Part shown: positions 1 through 5,267 of the stretch, piece by piece
How positions within the stretch are numbered: the stretch's first letter is position 1
How the letters are laid out: each line of letters starts with the position of its first letter
NCBI RefSeq assembly: GCF_905209685.1
Contig: NZ_CAJLUB010000124.1
Span: 1 to 5,267, forward strand
DNA from: an uncultured Veillonella sp.
GTDB lineage: Bacteria > Bacillota > Negativicutes > Veillonellales > Veillonellaceae
Direction: 5' to 3'
DNA: 5,267 nt
Notes under the pieces: generated by a model
What the model saw: the letters and a program-made list of their open reading frames with translations, nothing else
What the model was told of the DNA's origin: nothing
Databases searched by the model: none
Position numbers and translations under genes: made by a program

Positions 1-9
1 TTATCATCG

Positions 10-102
10 ATTGAGCTTTTTTTGTTTTACGTGGCACGCTCTATGTCCACATCTAGCAATTGAGCTTTCTTTATTTTACGTGGCATGCTCTATGACCACA
101 TC
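10..102 (-). repeat. Two tandem 44-bp direct repeats with a conserved hairpin
   Basis: Copies lie at 10-53 and 59-102 (period 49 bp) and match at 40 of 44 positions. Each contains a hairpin, at 29-52 and 78-101. Read on the minus strand, the outer arms are ATGTGG and CCACGT, the inner arms are CAT and RTG, there is a one-base bulge, and the loop is AGAGC. The four differences are two in the A/T-rich linker, one in the bulge, and one that turns an A-U pair into a G-U wobble. The wobbles pair only in minus-strand RNA, so that strand is the likely functional one, downstream of the pseudouridine synthase. The hairpins are followed by an A-rich rather than a U-rich stretch, so they do not look like intrinsic terminators. 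The first bases of the window may belong to a further unit outside it. Function unknown. Confidence 0.85.
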
Positions 103-111
103 ATCATATAA

Positions 112-140
112 ATTATAGTTGATGATACTTATAAAAGCAA
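112..140 (-). promoter_or_regulatory. Candidate promoter reading into the tandem repeats
   Basis: On the minus strand a perfect TATAAT (112-117) sits 17 bases after TTGCTT (135-140), which matches three of six bases of the -35 consensus. Transcription would begin near 105, just before the first repeat hairpin. Such matches are common in AT-rich spacers, so this is weak evidence. The close fit to the hairpin boundary is the reason to list it. Confidence 0.3.
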
Positions 141-143
141 TTA

Positions 144-1013
144 CTATTTTTCACGACCAAAATCATCCACTACTTCACAGGTTACCGTCATAGCCTCGTC
201 CTTACCATAGGGTACAAAGGTGAGTTCTGACGCATGTAAGCATTGACGTGTATAGGGTTTATTGCGTGTCCCATACATGGCATCTCCCACAATAGGATGA
301 CCAATGTGTTCCATGTGCACGCGGATTTGATGTGTTCTGCCGGTTAATAATTTGAACTTCAATAGCGTATGTTCGCCTTCATGACCAAGAACGGTATATT
401 CCGTTTGAGCTGGTTGACCAAACTCATCGATGACACGGCGATTATCAAATACTAGATCAACACCAATAGGTTCATCAACTACGCCATCTTCGTTAATACA
501 GCCTTCTACTAAGCCTGTGTAGATACGGTCGATACGACCAGCTTGTAATTCATCAGTGTAATATTGCTGAGCTTCCTTTGTTTTACCAAAGAGAATACAA
601 CCAGATGTGTCTCGGTCAAGACGATGTACAGGGCGCACCTTGTGAACTACACCTTTTTTAGCATAATACCCAGCCACATAGTTACTCAATGTACCAGATT
701 TAGTTTGTCCCGCTGGATGAACAAGCATGAATGGAGCTTTATCAACCACCAAGGTATGAGCATCTTCGTAGAGAACTGTAATAGGGCCTTTTTCTACATC
801 GACGCCATAGTCCTTATCCTGTGGTAATTCCAAAGTTAACACATCACCCTTTTTGAGAGAACGCTGGGAATGGGCTACACGGCTATTTACTTTCACCCGT
901 TTCTTGCGGAACATCATTTGAATATCTCGAGAGGATAATGAAAAGCGTTCCTTTACATATTTAGAGACCGTCAATTCTGTTGGTTCTTTCACTGTATACG
1001 TTTTCCAGCTCAT
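144..1013 (-). CDS. RluA-family RNA pseudouridine synthase
   Basis: This 289-residue protein should isomerise specific uridines to pseudouridine in ribosomal or transfer RNA in the cytoplasm. An S4-like RNA-binding segment covers about residues 13-65. The catalytic domain follows, with the family signature HRLDRDTSG at 130-138 (catalytic aspartate D133) and the conserved LTGRTHQIRVH block at 223-233 followed by GHPIVGD at 238-244. Length is normal for the RluA/RluC/RluD group, but the sequence alone does not say which uridine is modified, so no symbol is given. The ATG lies one base after the stop codon of the upstream acetyltransferase gene. The Shine-Dalgarno-like GGTGG is formed by that gene's last Trp codons, so translation is probably coupled and both genes share a transcript. 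No intrinsic terminator follows the TAG; the structured repeats begin about 40 bases further on. Confidence 0.95.
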   Translation of the reverse strand: MSWKTYTVKEPTELTVSKYVKERFSLSSRDIQMMFRKKRVKVNSRVAHSQRSLKKGDVLTLELPQDKDYGVDVEKGPITVLYEDAHTLVVDKAPFMLVHPAGQTKSGTLSNYVAGYYAKKGVVHKVRPVHRLDRDTSGCILFGKTKEAQQYYTDELQAGRIDRIYTGLVEGCINEDGVVDEPIGVDLVFDNRRVIDEFGQPAQTEYTVLGHEGEHTLLKFKLLTGRTHQIRVHMEHIGHPIVGDAMYGTRNKPYTRQCLHASELTFVPYGKDEAMTVTCEVVDDFGREK

Positions 1014-1014
1014 A

Positions 1015-2208
1015 TTACCACCATTCGTTAATATATGTTTTTTGTTCAGGATAGAGAATATCGAAGAATTCTAGCCATTCCTCATTAGCTGAAAGTTTAC
1101 CTTCAAAAGCAAGATCACGAGCAGTTAATGTGCCCATTAAGAGTTGGCTCAAAGCGCCGACTTCAACAGTAATATCTACGTCCCCATCCAATGTATCAGA
1201 CACCTTTTTAACAGATGGAGTCAATGCGCCGCCATATTGGACTTCATAGCGACCTTCATTCCACTCACAAAGACTATCTTTCACACCAAAGGTCATTGTA
1301 ATAGGCATCATCAAAGCCTCTGGGTTTACAGGAATGGATTCGAAGGCAGCTTTCACATCCACAATACGGCTCATCATGTACGGCATTGTGGAATGTCCAC
1401 TTTTACCATCTGGATAGAAGCGATAATATGTATCGTGAAGGCCCTCATTCCAACGAATCGTAGTACCTTGAGAACGGTGGTTATAGAAGTAGTTCAACAA
1501 TGCTCGTTGTGCACGACGTGTAGTATAAACTAATTCGGATACAGGAATTTCTGGTTGACCTAAGCGATACACCGCATAGCCTTCGATAACACCTTCATCA
1601 TTGCGCACTACAGCGATATTCACGCCTTCTGCAAAGAAGCTGCCGAGCAAGCGTTTCCATTCCTTTTCACCGCGTTCAGCATAGCCAGAAAGACGAGCTG
1701 TATATGCTTTATATACAGGATCAAGCAATGTCCATTGGTCAACGCTATTAAGTAAACCAAAGCTCAAGGATTTATCAGTCATAGGGCGCAAGTCCTCAAG
1801 AGACATAGTGTTCACCCATTGATGAGCATAGAGTTCCCAACCATATTGTTGGTAGAATGCAGCCTTGGAGGGCATCAAAATCGTCAATACTTGACCTCGG
1901 TTGCGAAGCTCTTCAAGAGAAGCCTTTAACAACGCACCACCTACGCCACCACGACGAGCCGCTGGATGTGTGGCTACGCCAACCATATAGCTTGTAGGCA
2001 ATACAGCACCACGAACATTGATATTATATTGACGCAAATGAACGGTACTCAATAATTGATCTTGTTCAAGACCAACCATTGTATTTTCTGGTTCATAGCA
2101 ATTTGTAAAGTAATATTGGAAGAATGGATCTTCCTTTGGTTCAAAGCAGTACGCCCATAGATTTTCCACATGTGGCGTATCTTGAACTGTTGCAATTCTA
2201 TATTCCAT
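1015..2208 (-). CDS. Eis-like GNAT family N-acetyltransferase
   Basis: A 397-residue protein with the layout of the Eis/YkkB-type acetyltransferases, which move an acetyl group from acetyl-CoA to amines. The N-terminal GNAT domain carries the acetyl-CoA motif V76-G91, ending in RRGGVGG. The FYQQYGW block at 118-124 places Y119 where Mycobacterium tuberculosis Eis has its catalytic Tyr126. A second GNAT-like region fills the middle, and the last 100 or so residues look like the SCP2-like domain of this family. The substrate cannot be told from sequence: Eis acetylates aminoglycosides, while many homologues are uncharacterised. The ATG at 2208 was chosen because GAGGA (2216-2220) lies 7 bases upstream and the GNAT fold begins at once (MEYRIAT). 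A GTG at 2298 would add 30 residues but coincides with the predicted transcription start. It is first in a two-gene unit with the pseudouridine synthase. Confidence 0.9.
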   Translation of the reverse strand: MEYRIATVQDTPHVENLWAYCFEPKEDPFFQYYFTNCYEPENTMVGLEQDQLLSTVHLRQYNINVRGAVLPTSYMVGVATHPAARRGGVGGALLKASLEELRNRGQVLTILMPSKAAFYQQYGWELYAHQWVNTMSLEDLRPMTDKSLSFGLLNSVDQWTLLDPVYKAYTARLSGYAERGEKEWKRLLGSFFAEGVNIAVVRNDEGVIEGYAVYRLGQPEIPVSELVYTTRRAQRALLNYFYNHRSQGTTIRWNEGLHDTYYRFYPDGKSGHSTMPYMMSRIVDVKAAFESIPVNPEALMMPITMTFGVKDSLCEWNEGRYEVQYGGALTPSVKKVSDTLDGDVDITVEVGALSQLLMGTLTARDLAFEGKLSANEEWLEFFDILYPEQKTYINEWW

Positions 2209-2296
2209 AAGTATATCCTCGTTATAGTATAAAAACCACGCTCTATCTGTGGCATCACCATGATGATACAAAATATAATCAAATAGATAGGCTAAC
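2209..2296 (-). other. Untranslated leader of the acetyltransferase gene with two small hairpins
   Basis: If transcription starts about 7 bases after the extended -10, the leader is about 88 bases long. It contains two short inverted repeats: CATCA/TGATG (2253-2265, 3-base loop) and CCAC/GTGG (2236-2252, 9-base loop). Neither buries the ribosome binding site at 2216-2220. A TATACT (2226-2231) lies just upstream, but no -35 could be found for it. No known riboswitch class was recognised. Confidence 0.35.
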
Positions 2297-2302
2297 ACTC
2301 CT

Positions 2303-2311
2303 ATTATAACA
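2303..2311 (-). promoter_or_regulatory. Extended -10 promoter for the acetyltransferase and pseudouridine synthase genes
   Basis: The minus strand reads TGTTATAAT, a perfect extended -10 (TGn plus TATAAT). The expected -35 position falls inside the terminator stem and has little resemblance to TTGACA, which is typical of promoters that rely on the extended -10. The motif follows directly from the terminator T-tract. Confidence 0.55.
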
Positions 2312-2347
2312 AAAATGAGCTATGAAGCACATCGGCTTCATAGCTCA
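2311..2347 (-). terminator. Strong intrinsic terminator after the DUF2156 gene
   Basis: Perfect 13-bp arms TGAGCTATGAAGC (2316-2328) and GCTTCATAGCTCA (2335-2347) enclose a 6-base loop. On the minus strand the stem is followed by TTTTT (2311-2315). It starts 5 bases past the TAA of the DUF2156 gene. On the plus strand the stem is followed by GATTTTTATTT, so it could also stop transcripts from the other side, although no plus-strand gene needs it here. Confidence 0.9.
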
Positions 2348-2352
2348 GATTT

Positions 2353-3288
2353 TTATTTACCGCCTGTTGCATTATCTGCTTCATTAGCATATACTGCGTC
2401 ATATTTTTCAGCAAAATGATCTGGATTGTAAGATTCTTTTGCTTGGCGAAGACCAGGCAAGCCCATGTCTTCTTCACGGTTGATGAATTCTACTTCGCTA
2501 AATTCATGACGAATGAATTCATTATTGATCGCTTGATACAAACCACGGATATCTGGATTTGCTTTTTCAATGTGAATCAACGCCATTTTATCATTCAATA
2601 ATTCACCGATACTGAAAGCTTCAACGCGGCCAAACAATTTGATGGCGCCACCTTTAAGCCCTAGTGTCTCCCAATTATCAAATAATAAGTTGATAGCAAC
2701 CAATTCATCTTCAATACCTTCTTCATGATGAGTTTCTACCCAAGATGCTGCTGTTTCGCGGCACAATGGAATGATATCTTCAGTGATTGGCATATATTCA
2801 TAGTTAGAATATTGCATACGGAATTGGTTCAAATGGTTTTTCTTTTGACGGAACTTCTTACCAGATAAGTTGATAAGATCTTCAGATTTGTAAATGTATT
2901 CGTAGTTGTCTCGGTCAGGTGTAAATTCATAACGACCAGGACATAACTCTTCCATACGCTCTTTTACAACTTTGCTAATACCTTTGAAACGGAATGGCAA
3001 ATTATTTTCTACGAACCATTCTTTAGCGCGTAACAAACCATCAAGGAACTTTGCATCTTTACCGGCAAACGGAGGCAATAGGAATGGTTCACGTTTACCG
3101 CCACCTTGGATGTACAATACACCGTTTTCCTCAGCCCAACGAATACCATACGCATCTTGCCACATAAATAATGTAGTAAAGCAATTATCAGATGCTTCAT
3201 AATGATGTTGTTCAAAATATTTGTCGATTAATGGTTTGTCTCTTAGTTCAAAACGTTTAAATTCTAAAATAATAATCCCTCCTATCAA
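2353..3288 (-). CDS. DUF2156 protein (MprF C-terminal-like, GNAT fold)
   Basis: The protein matches the DUF2156 family, related to the C-terminal aminoacyl-transferase domain of phosphatidylglycerol lysyltransferase MprF, but it lacks that enzyme's membrane domain and is probably cytosolic. Typical motifs in order are FMWQDAYGIRW (41-51), YEYIYKSEDLINLSGKKF (129-146) with basic residues after it (RQKKNHLNQF), and NREEDMGLPGLRQAKESY (270-287) near the end. A transferase role using aminoacyl-tRNA or acyl-CoA is inferred from the fold only; the biological substrate is unknown. The start is doubtful. The coordinates use the outermost usual codon, TTG at 3288, but its GAGGA is only 2 bases away and lies in a hairpin. 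A perfect AGGAGG (3278-3283) points instead to AUU at 3268-3270, giving MLEFKRF. The first in-frame ATG is residue 42, inside the conserved domain. A strong terminator follows the stop. Confidence 0.88.
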   Translation of the reverse strand: MIGGIIILEFKRFELRDKPLIDKYFEQHHYEASDNCFTTLFMWQDAYGIRWAEENGVLYIQGGGKREPFLLPPFAGKDAKFLDGLLRAKEWFVENNLPFRFKGISKVVKERMEELCPGRYEFTPDRDNYEYIYKSEDLINLSGKKFRQKKNHLNQFRMQYSNYEYMPITEDIIPLCRETAASWVETHHEEGIEDELVAINLLFDNWETLGLKGGAIKLFGRVEAFSIGELLNDKMALIHIEKANPDIRGLYQAINNEFIRHEFSEVEFINREEDMGLPGLRQAKESYNPDHFAEKYDAVYANEADNATGGK

Positions 3289-3291
3289 ATT

Positions 3292-3303
3292 CCTCGGTCG
3301 AGG
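3292..3303 (-). other. Small hairpin in the leader of the DUF2156 gene
   Basis: Perfect 5-bp inverted repeat CCTCG/CGAGG with a 2-base spacer (or 4 bp with a 4-base loop). On the minus-strand RNA its 3' arm contains the GAGG that would serve as ribosome binding site for the TTG at 3288. This argues against that codon being the main start. No T-tract follows, so it is not a terminator. Confidence 0.5.
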
Positions 3304-3339
3304 TATTTACCATGGGTACCTATAACCACATGGTCGTTC

Positions 3340-3369
3340 ATTATAATTTAACAGATTCGCCTAATTCAA
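3340..3369 (-). promoter_or_regulatory. Candidate promoter for the DUF2156 gene
   Basis: On the minus strand TTGAAT (3364-3369, four of six bases of the -35 consensus) is followed after 18 bases by a perfect TATAAT (3340-3345). The -10 overlaps the TAA stop codon of the adaptor gene. Transcription would start near 3333, giving a leader of about 60 bases. No terminator separates the two genes, so read-through from the adaptor is also possible. Confidence 0.5.
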
Positions 3370-4456
3370 AGTTTCCGTCGGTTGTAATTACCTTATCGCC
3401 TTCGTTTAGGCCTGAAATAATTGCTACATTATCGTCTTCTGTCATACCGACCTCAATGACACGTACGTCAACCGTATTATTTTCAGTCAATACATATACG
3501 TATTTGCCGTCTTGGTTTTCGCGAACCGCTTTGCTTGGTACAGTGAGCATCTTCGCTTTTATATCTGACTCGATGATGAGCGTATAGAACTCGCCAGCCT
3601 TGATTAGGCCTTTGTCATTGTTGAAAGTAGCTTTCACAAGAACGCTTGGCACATTTTCTGGCTGAGTCACATCTACATATGTCAATTCACCTGGTAACTC
3701 TTGGTCACCTACCTTGAGGAGTACCTTAATACCCTTTTTAGCATCTGGTGTACCTAATTTCATCGCCGCATCACGAGGGATGCTAAGAGAAGCTACCATC
3801 GGTGTAGATTGTTGAATCATCATGAACGGACGATCTGCAATGGCCATTTGACGGTCTTCATTGTAAATAGCAGTCACTGTACCAGCTATAGGCGCTACGA
3901 TTGTAGATGCTGCCATTTGTGCAGATACTTGAGCAATTTGAGCTTGGATGGCTGCCGTATTGGCACCACCGCCACCACCAGTTGTTACCGTCGTAGTTTG
4001 TGGCTGAGACCGCTCTACAATGCGATCATATTCTTTTTGAGTAATCATACCCGCTTCGCGCATCTTTTGAGCTTGTGCTAATTGACCACTATCTACAGAT
4101 GCTGCCGTCGTAGTTGTAACGGATGTCGCATAGGACTGAGCTTGCGCTTGTGCTAATTGACCTTGTAAGGATGCTAGCTGTTGCTGTAAAGCCGATGTAT
4201 CTACAGTGGCCAAGGTTTGACCTTGTTGTACTTGGTCGCCTACTTTTACAGCATACGCGACCTGCCCTGTCAACGTCGGTGTTACCGTCGCCTTGTTAAG
4301 GGCTGTTACATTGGCATCATTATGGATCTGTAGCGGCATATCCTTGTATGTTACATCAGCAACGGATACAGTTTTCGTACCGCAACCAGCAATGGCCAAG
4401 GCCATCATCACAACACCAAGCATAGCAACTACAGAATAAATTCGTTTTAATTTCAT
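3341..4456 (-). CDS. Lipoprotein periplasmic adaptor of an efflux system (RND/MFP, HlyD-like)
   Basis: A 371-residue membrane fusion protein that would link an inner-membrane pump to an outer-membrane channel. The N-terminus has a basic start (MKLKRIY), a hydrophobic segment and the lipobox IAGC, so Cys25 should be lipidated. The biotinyl-lipoyl-like half-motifs are near 59-87 (VTPTLTGQV, VKVGDQVQQGQTLATVD) and 187-194 (VAPIAGTV). Between them is a helical hairpin with tip motif AGMITQKEYD around 135-144. Beta-barrel and membrane-proximal domains follow, including LTVPSKAV at 304-311. Thr-rich and TTTVTTGGGGG linkers interrupt both sides of the hairpin. The ATG at 4456 was chosen over one at 4474 because AGGAAG (4464-4469) lies 7 bases before it and the signal peptide then has normal length. 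No pump or outer-membrane channel gene is adjacent in the window, so the transported substrate is unknown. Confidence 0.93.
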   Translation of the reverse strand: MKLKRIYSVVAMLGVVMMALAIAGCGTKTVSVADVTYKDMPLQIHNDANVTALNKATVTPTLTGQVAYAVKVGDQVQQGQTLATVDTSALQQQLASLQGQLAQAQAQSYATSVTTTTAASVDSGQLAQAQKMREAGMITQKEYDRIVERSQPQTTTVTTGGGGGANTAAIQAQIAQVSAQMAASTIVAPIAGTVTAIYNEDRQMAIADRPFMMIQQSTPMVASLSIPRDAAMKLGTPDAKKGIKVLLKVGDQELPGELTYVDVTQPENVPSVLVKATFNNDKGLIKAGEFYTLIIESDIKAKMLTVPSKAVRENQDGKYVYVLTENNTVDVRVIEVGMTEDDNVAIISGLNEGDKVITTDGNFELGESVKL

Positions 4457-4473
4457 TCTGTCACTTCCTGTCA

Positions 4474-4491
4474 TATTGATTTTTATCAATA
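4474..4491. promoter_or_regulatory. FNR/CRP-family operator candidate (perfect TTGAT-N4-ATCAA)
   Basis: TATTGAT and ATCAATA form 7-bp perfect arms around TTTT. The core at 4476-4489 matches the FNR consensus TTGAT-N4-ATCAA at all ten defined bases. It lies in the 111-bp gap between the divergent adaptor and reductase genes. It covers the predicted transcription start and leader of the adaptor gene, a repressing position. It is centred about 44 bases before the predicted start for the reductase gene, close to the activating position of class II sites. Which Crp/Fnr-family protein would bind is unknown. Confidence 0.55.
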
Positions 4492-4495
4492 CCTT

Positions 4496-4504
4496 AGTAT
4501 ATCA
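4496..4504 (-). promoter_or_regulatory. Candidate extended -10 promoter for the adaptor gene
   Basis: The minus strand reads TGATATACT, a TGn extension plus TATACT (five of six bases of the -10 consensus). No -35 was found at normal spacing. Transcription would start near 4489, leaving a leader of about 33 bases that includes the FNR-type palindrome and the ribosome binding site. Confidence 0.45.
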
Positions 4505-4514
4505 TAAAATCAAT

Positions 4515-4520
4515 TAGAAT
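4515..4520 (+). promoter_or_regulatory. Candidate -10 element for the aldo/keto reductase gene
   Basis: TAGAAT matches five of six bases of the -10 consensus and has no recognisable -35, as expected for an activator-dependent promoter. The start near 4527 would put the FNR-type box at about -44. TAAAAT at 4505-4510 is an alternative -10. Confidence 0.3.
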
Positions 4521-4567
4521 TGTATGAAAGCTAATTCCTTTAATTTATGGATATAACGGAGGTTCTC

Positions 4568-5267
4568 ATGGAAGAACGGATGGATTTTAGAATTTTAAAT
4601 AACGGCAGCTTTATTCCCTCTATCGGTTATGGCACTTATAAAACAGGCACCGAAGGGGAAACGGAGCAAGCCGTTGCTAATGCACTTGGCGTAGGTTACC
4701 GCTTGCTCGATACAGCCGCTTACTACGGTAACGAAGAGGCCGTTGGTAGAGGTATCAAAGCATCTGGCGTTAATCGTACAGATATCATTATTACTACAAA
4801 AATTTGGCACACCGATGCAGGCTACGATAATACAATGCGAGCTGTTGAAAGCTCTTTAAAGAAATTAGACACTAATTATATCGACATTATGCTCGTACAT
4901 CAACCTTTGGGTGATTACTACGGTTCTTGGCGCGCTATGGAGGAGTTATACGACCAAAACGTATTACGTGGTCTAGGTCTCTCTAACTTTTACGAAGATC
5001 GCCTCATCGACTTGCTATATCACTGTAATGTAAAACCTGTGGTGAACCAAATCGAGTGCCACCCGTTTAACCAACGTCAGTCCTTATTACAATTAATGCG
5101 TAAACATCAAGTAGTAGGCATGGCGTGGTCTCCATTTACTCGTGATCGCCAACCAATTTTCGACCATCCTATCATCAAGAGCTTGGCTGAAAAGTACGGC
5201 GTTAGCAAACACCAAATCATCTTACGTTGGCACATCCAACGAGGCATCATTCCATTGCCAAAGGCAA
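4568..5267 (+). CDS. Aldo/keto reductase, 3' end beyond window
   Basis: The first 233 residues of an NAD(P)H-dependent aldo/keto reductase, a cytosolic TIM-barrel enzyme that reduces aldehydes and ketones to alcohols. The whole catalytic tetrad is present: D48, Y53, K78 and H111. The first family signature is intact at 43-60 (GYRLLDTAAYYGNEEAVG). LGLSNF (136-141) corresponds to the usual GVSNF. The sequence stops in IPLPKA, the beginning of the cofactor-phosphate-binding region, where the family usually has IPKS. It resembles the small bacterial enzymes related to 2,5-diketo-gluconate reductase and YvgN, but the substrate is unknown. The start is supported by GGAGG (4558-4562) 5 bases before the ATG; the second ATG, at codon 5, has only a weak site. 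The gene is divergent from the adaptor and may share its control region. These proteins are usually 270-290 residues, so about 40-55 should lie past the edge. Confidence 0.93.
   Translation, partial: MEERMDFRILNNGSFIPSIGYGTYKTGTEGETEQAVANALGVGYRLLDTAAYYGNEEAVGRGIKASGVNRTDIIITTKIWHTDAGYDNTMRAVESSLKKLDTNYIDIMLVHQPLGDYYGSWRAMEELYDQNVLRGLGLSNFYEDRLIDLLYHCNVKPVVNQIECHPFNQRQSLLQLMRKHQVVGMAWSPFTRDRQPIFDHPIIKSLAEKYGVSKHQIILRWHIQRGIIPLPKA

Noticed and set aside
10..53. Repeat hairpin as intrinsic terminator of the pseudouridine synthase gene
   Set aside because: On the minus strand the stem is followed by an A-rich stretch rather than a T-tract. On the plus strand the T-rich tract precedes the stem.
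10..102. CRISPR-like repeats
   Set aside because: Only two copies, separated by 5 bases, and the repeats themselves differ at four positions. There are no spacers and no cas genes.
1144..1533. Plus-strand open frame of 129 codons opposite the acetyltransferase
   Set aside because: It is a frame shadow: the translation is rich in Cys, His and Ile with no recognisable domain, and the opposite strand is a well-supported gene.
2165..2175. Palindrome CCACATGTGG
   Set aside because: It lies inside the acetyltransferase coding sequence. A single 10-bp palindrome is expected by chance, and no partner site was seen.
2209..2298. GTG start at 2298 for the acetyltransferase
   Set aside because: It lies at the predicted transcription start, has no properly spaced ribosome binding site, and adds 30 residues before the normal beginning of the GNAT domain.
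3311..3340. ACCA/TGGT inverted repeat (3325-3334) as a terminator after the adaptor gene
   Set aside because: The arms are short and no T-tract follows on either strand.
4595..4810. Minus-strand open frame of 71 codons inside the reductase gene
   Set aside because: It overlaps the conserved catalytic region of the aldo/keto reductase on the other strand, and its translation resembles no family.

Overview
The window looks like chromosomal DNA from a diderm Firmicute, most likely Veillonella or another member of the Negativicutes. The evidence is circumstantial. The sequence is moderately AT-rich, the genes have strong Firmicute-type ribosome binding sites, and the proteins resemble clostridial-type families. 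One gene, however, encodes a lipoprotein periplasmic adaptor of an efflux pump, which implies an outer membrane. No mobile element, CRISPR array, tRNA or rRNA was seen.

Layout from left to right. Positions 1-143 are non-coding and hold two near-identical 44-bp direct repeats that fold into a conserved hairpin on the minus-strand RNA. Four genes then lie on the minus strand, so they are read right to left. First in transcription order is a lipoprotein efflux adaptor (3341-4456). It is followed by a DUF2156 protein (2353-3288), a strong intrinsic terminator (2311-2347), an Eis-like GNAT acetyltransferase (1015-2208) and an RluA-type pseudouridine synthase (144-1013). Diverging on the plus strand is an aldo/keto reductase (from 4568) that runs off the right edge.

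There are probably three minus-strand transcription segments. The adaptor starts from an extended -10 in the divergent 111-bp gap. The DUF2156 gene can be read from a promoter overlapping the adaptor's stop codon and ends at the terminator. The acetyltransferase starts from an extended -10 fused to that terminator's T-tract and runs into the pseudouridine synthase one base after its stop codon. The gap between the adaptor and the reductase contains a perfect FNR-type palindrome (TTGAT-N4-ATCAA), placed to repress the adaptor and possibly activate the reductase.

The genes do not form one obvious pathway, and I see no convincing new multi-gene system. The most notable points are the structured tandem repeat with its own possible promoter at the left edge, the FNR-type box, a DUF2156 gene whose only well-spaced start seems to be AUU, and an adaptor whose helical hairpin is broken symmetrically by Thr/Gly-rich linkers. 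The pump partner of the adaptor is absent from the window.
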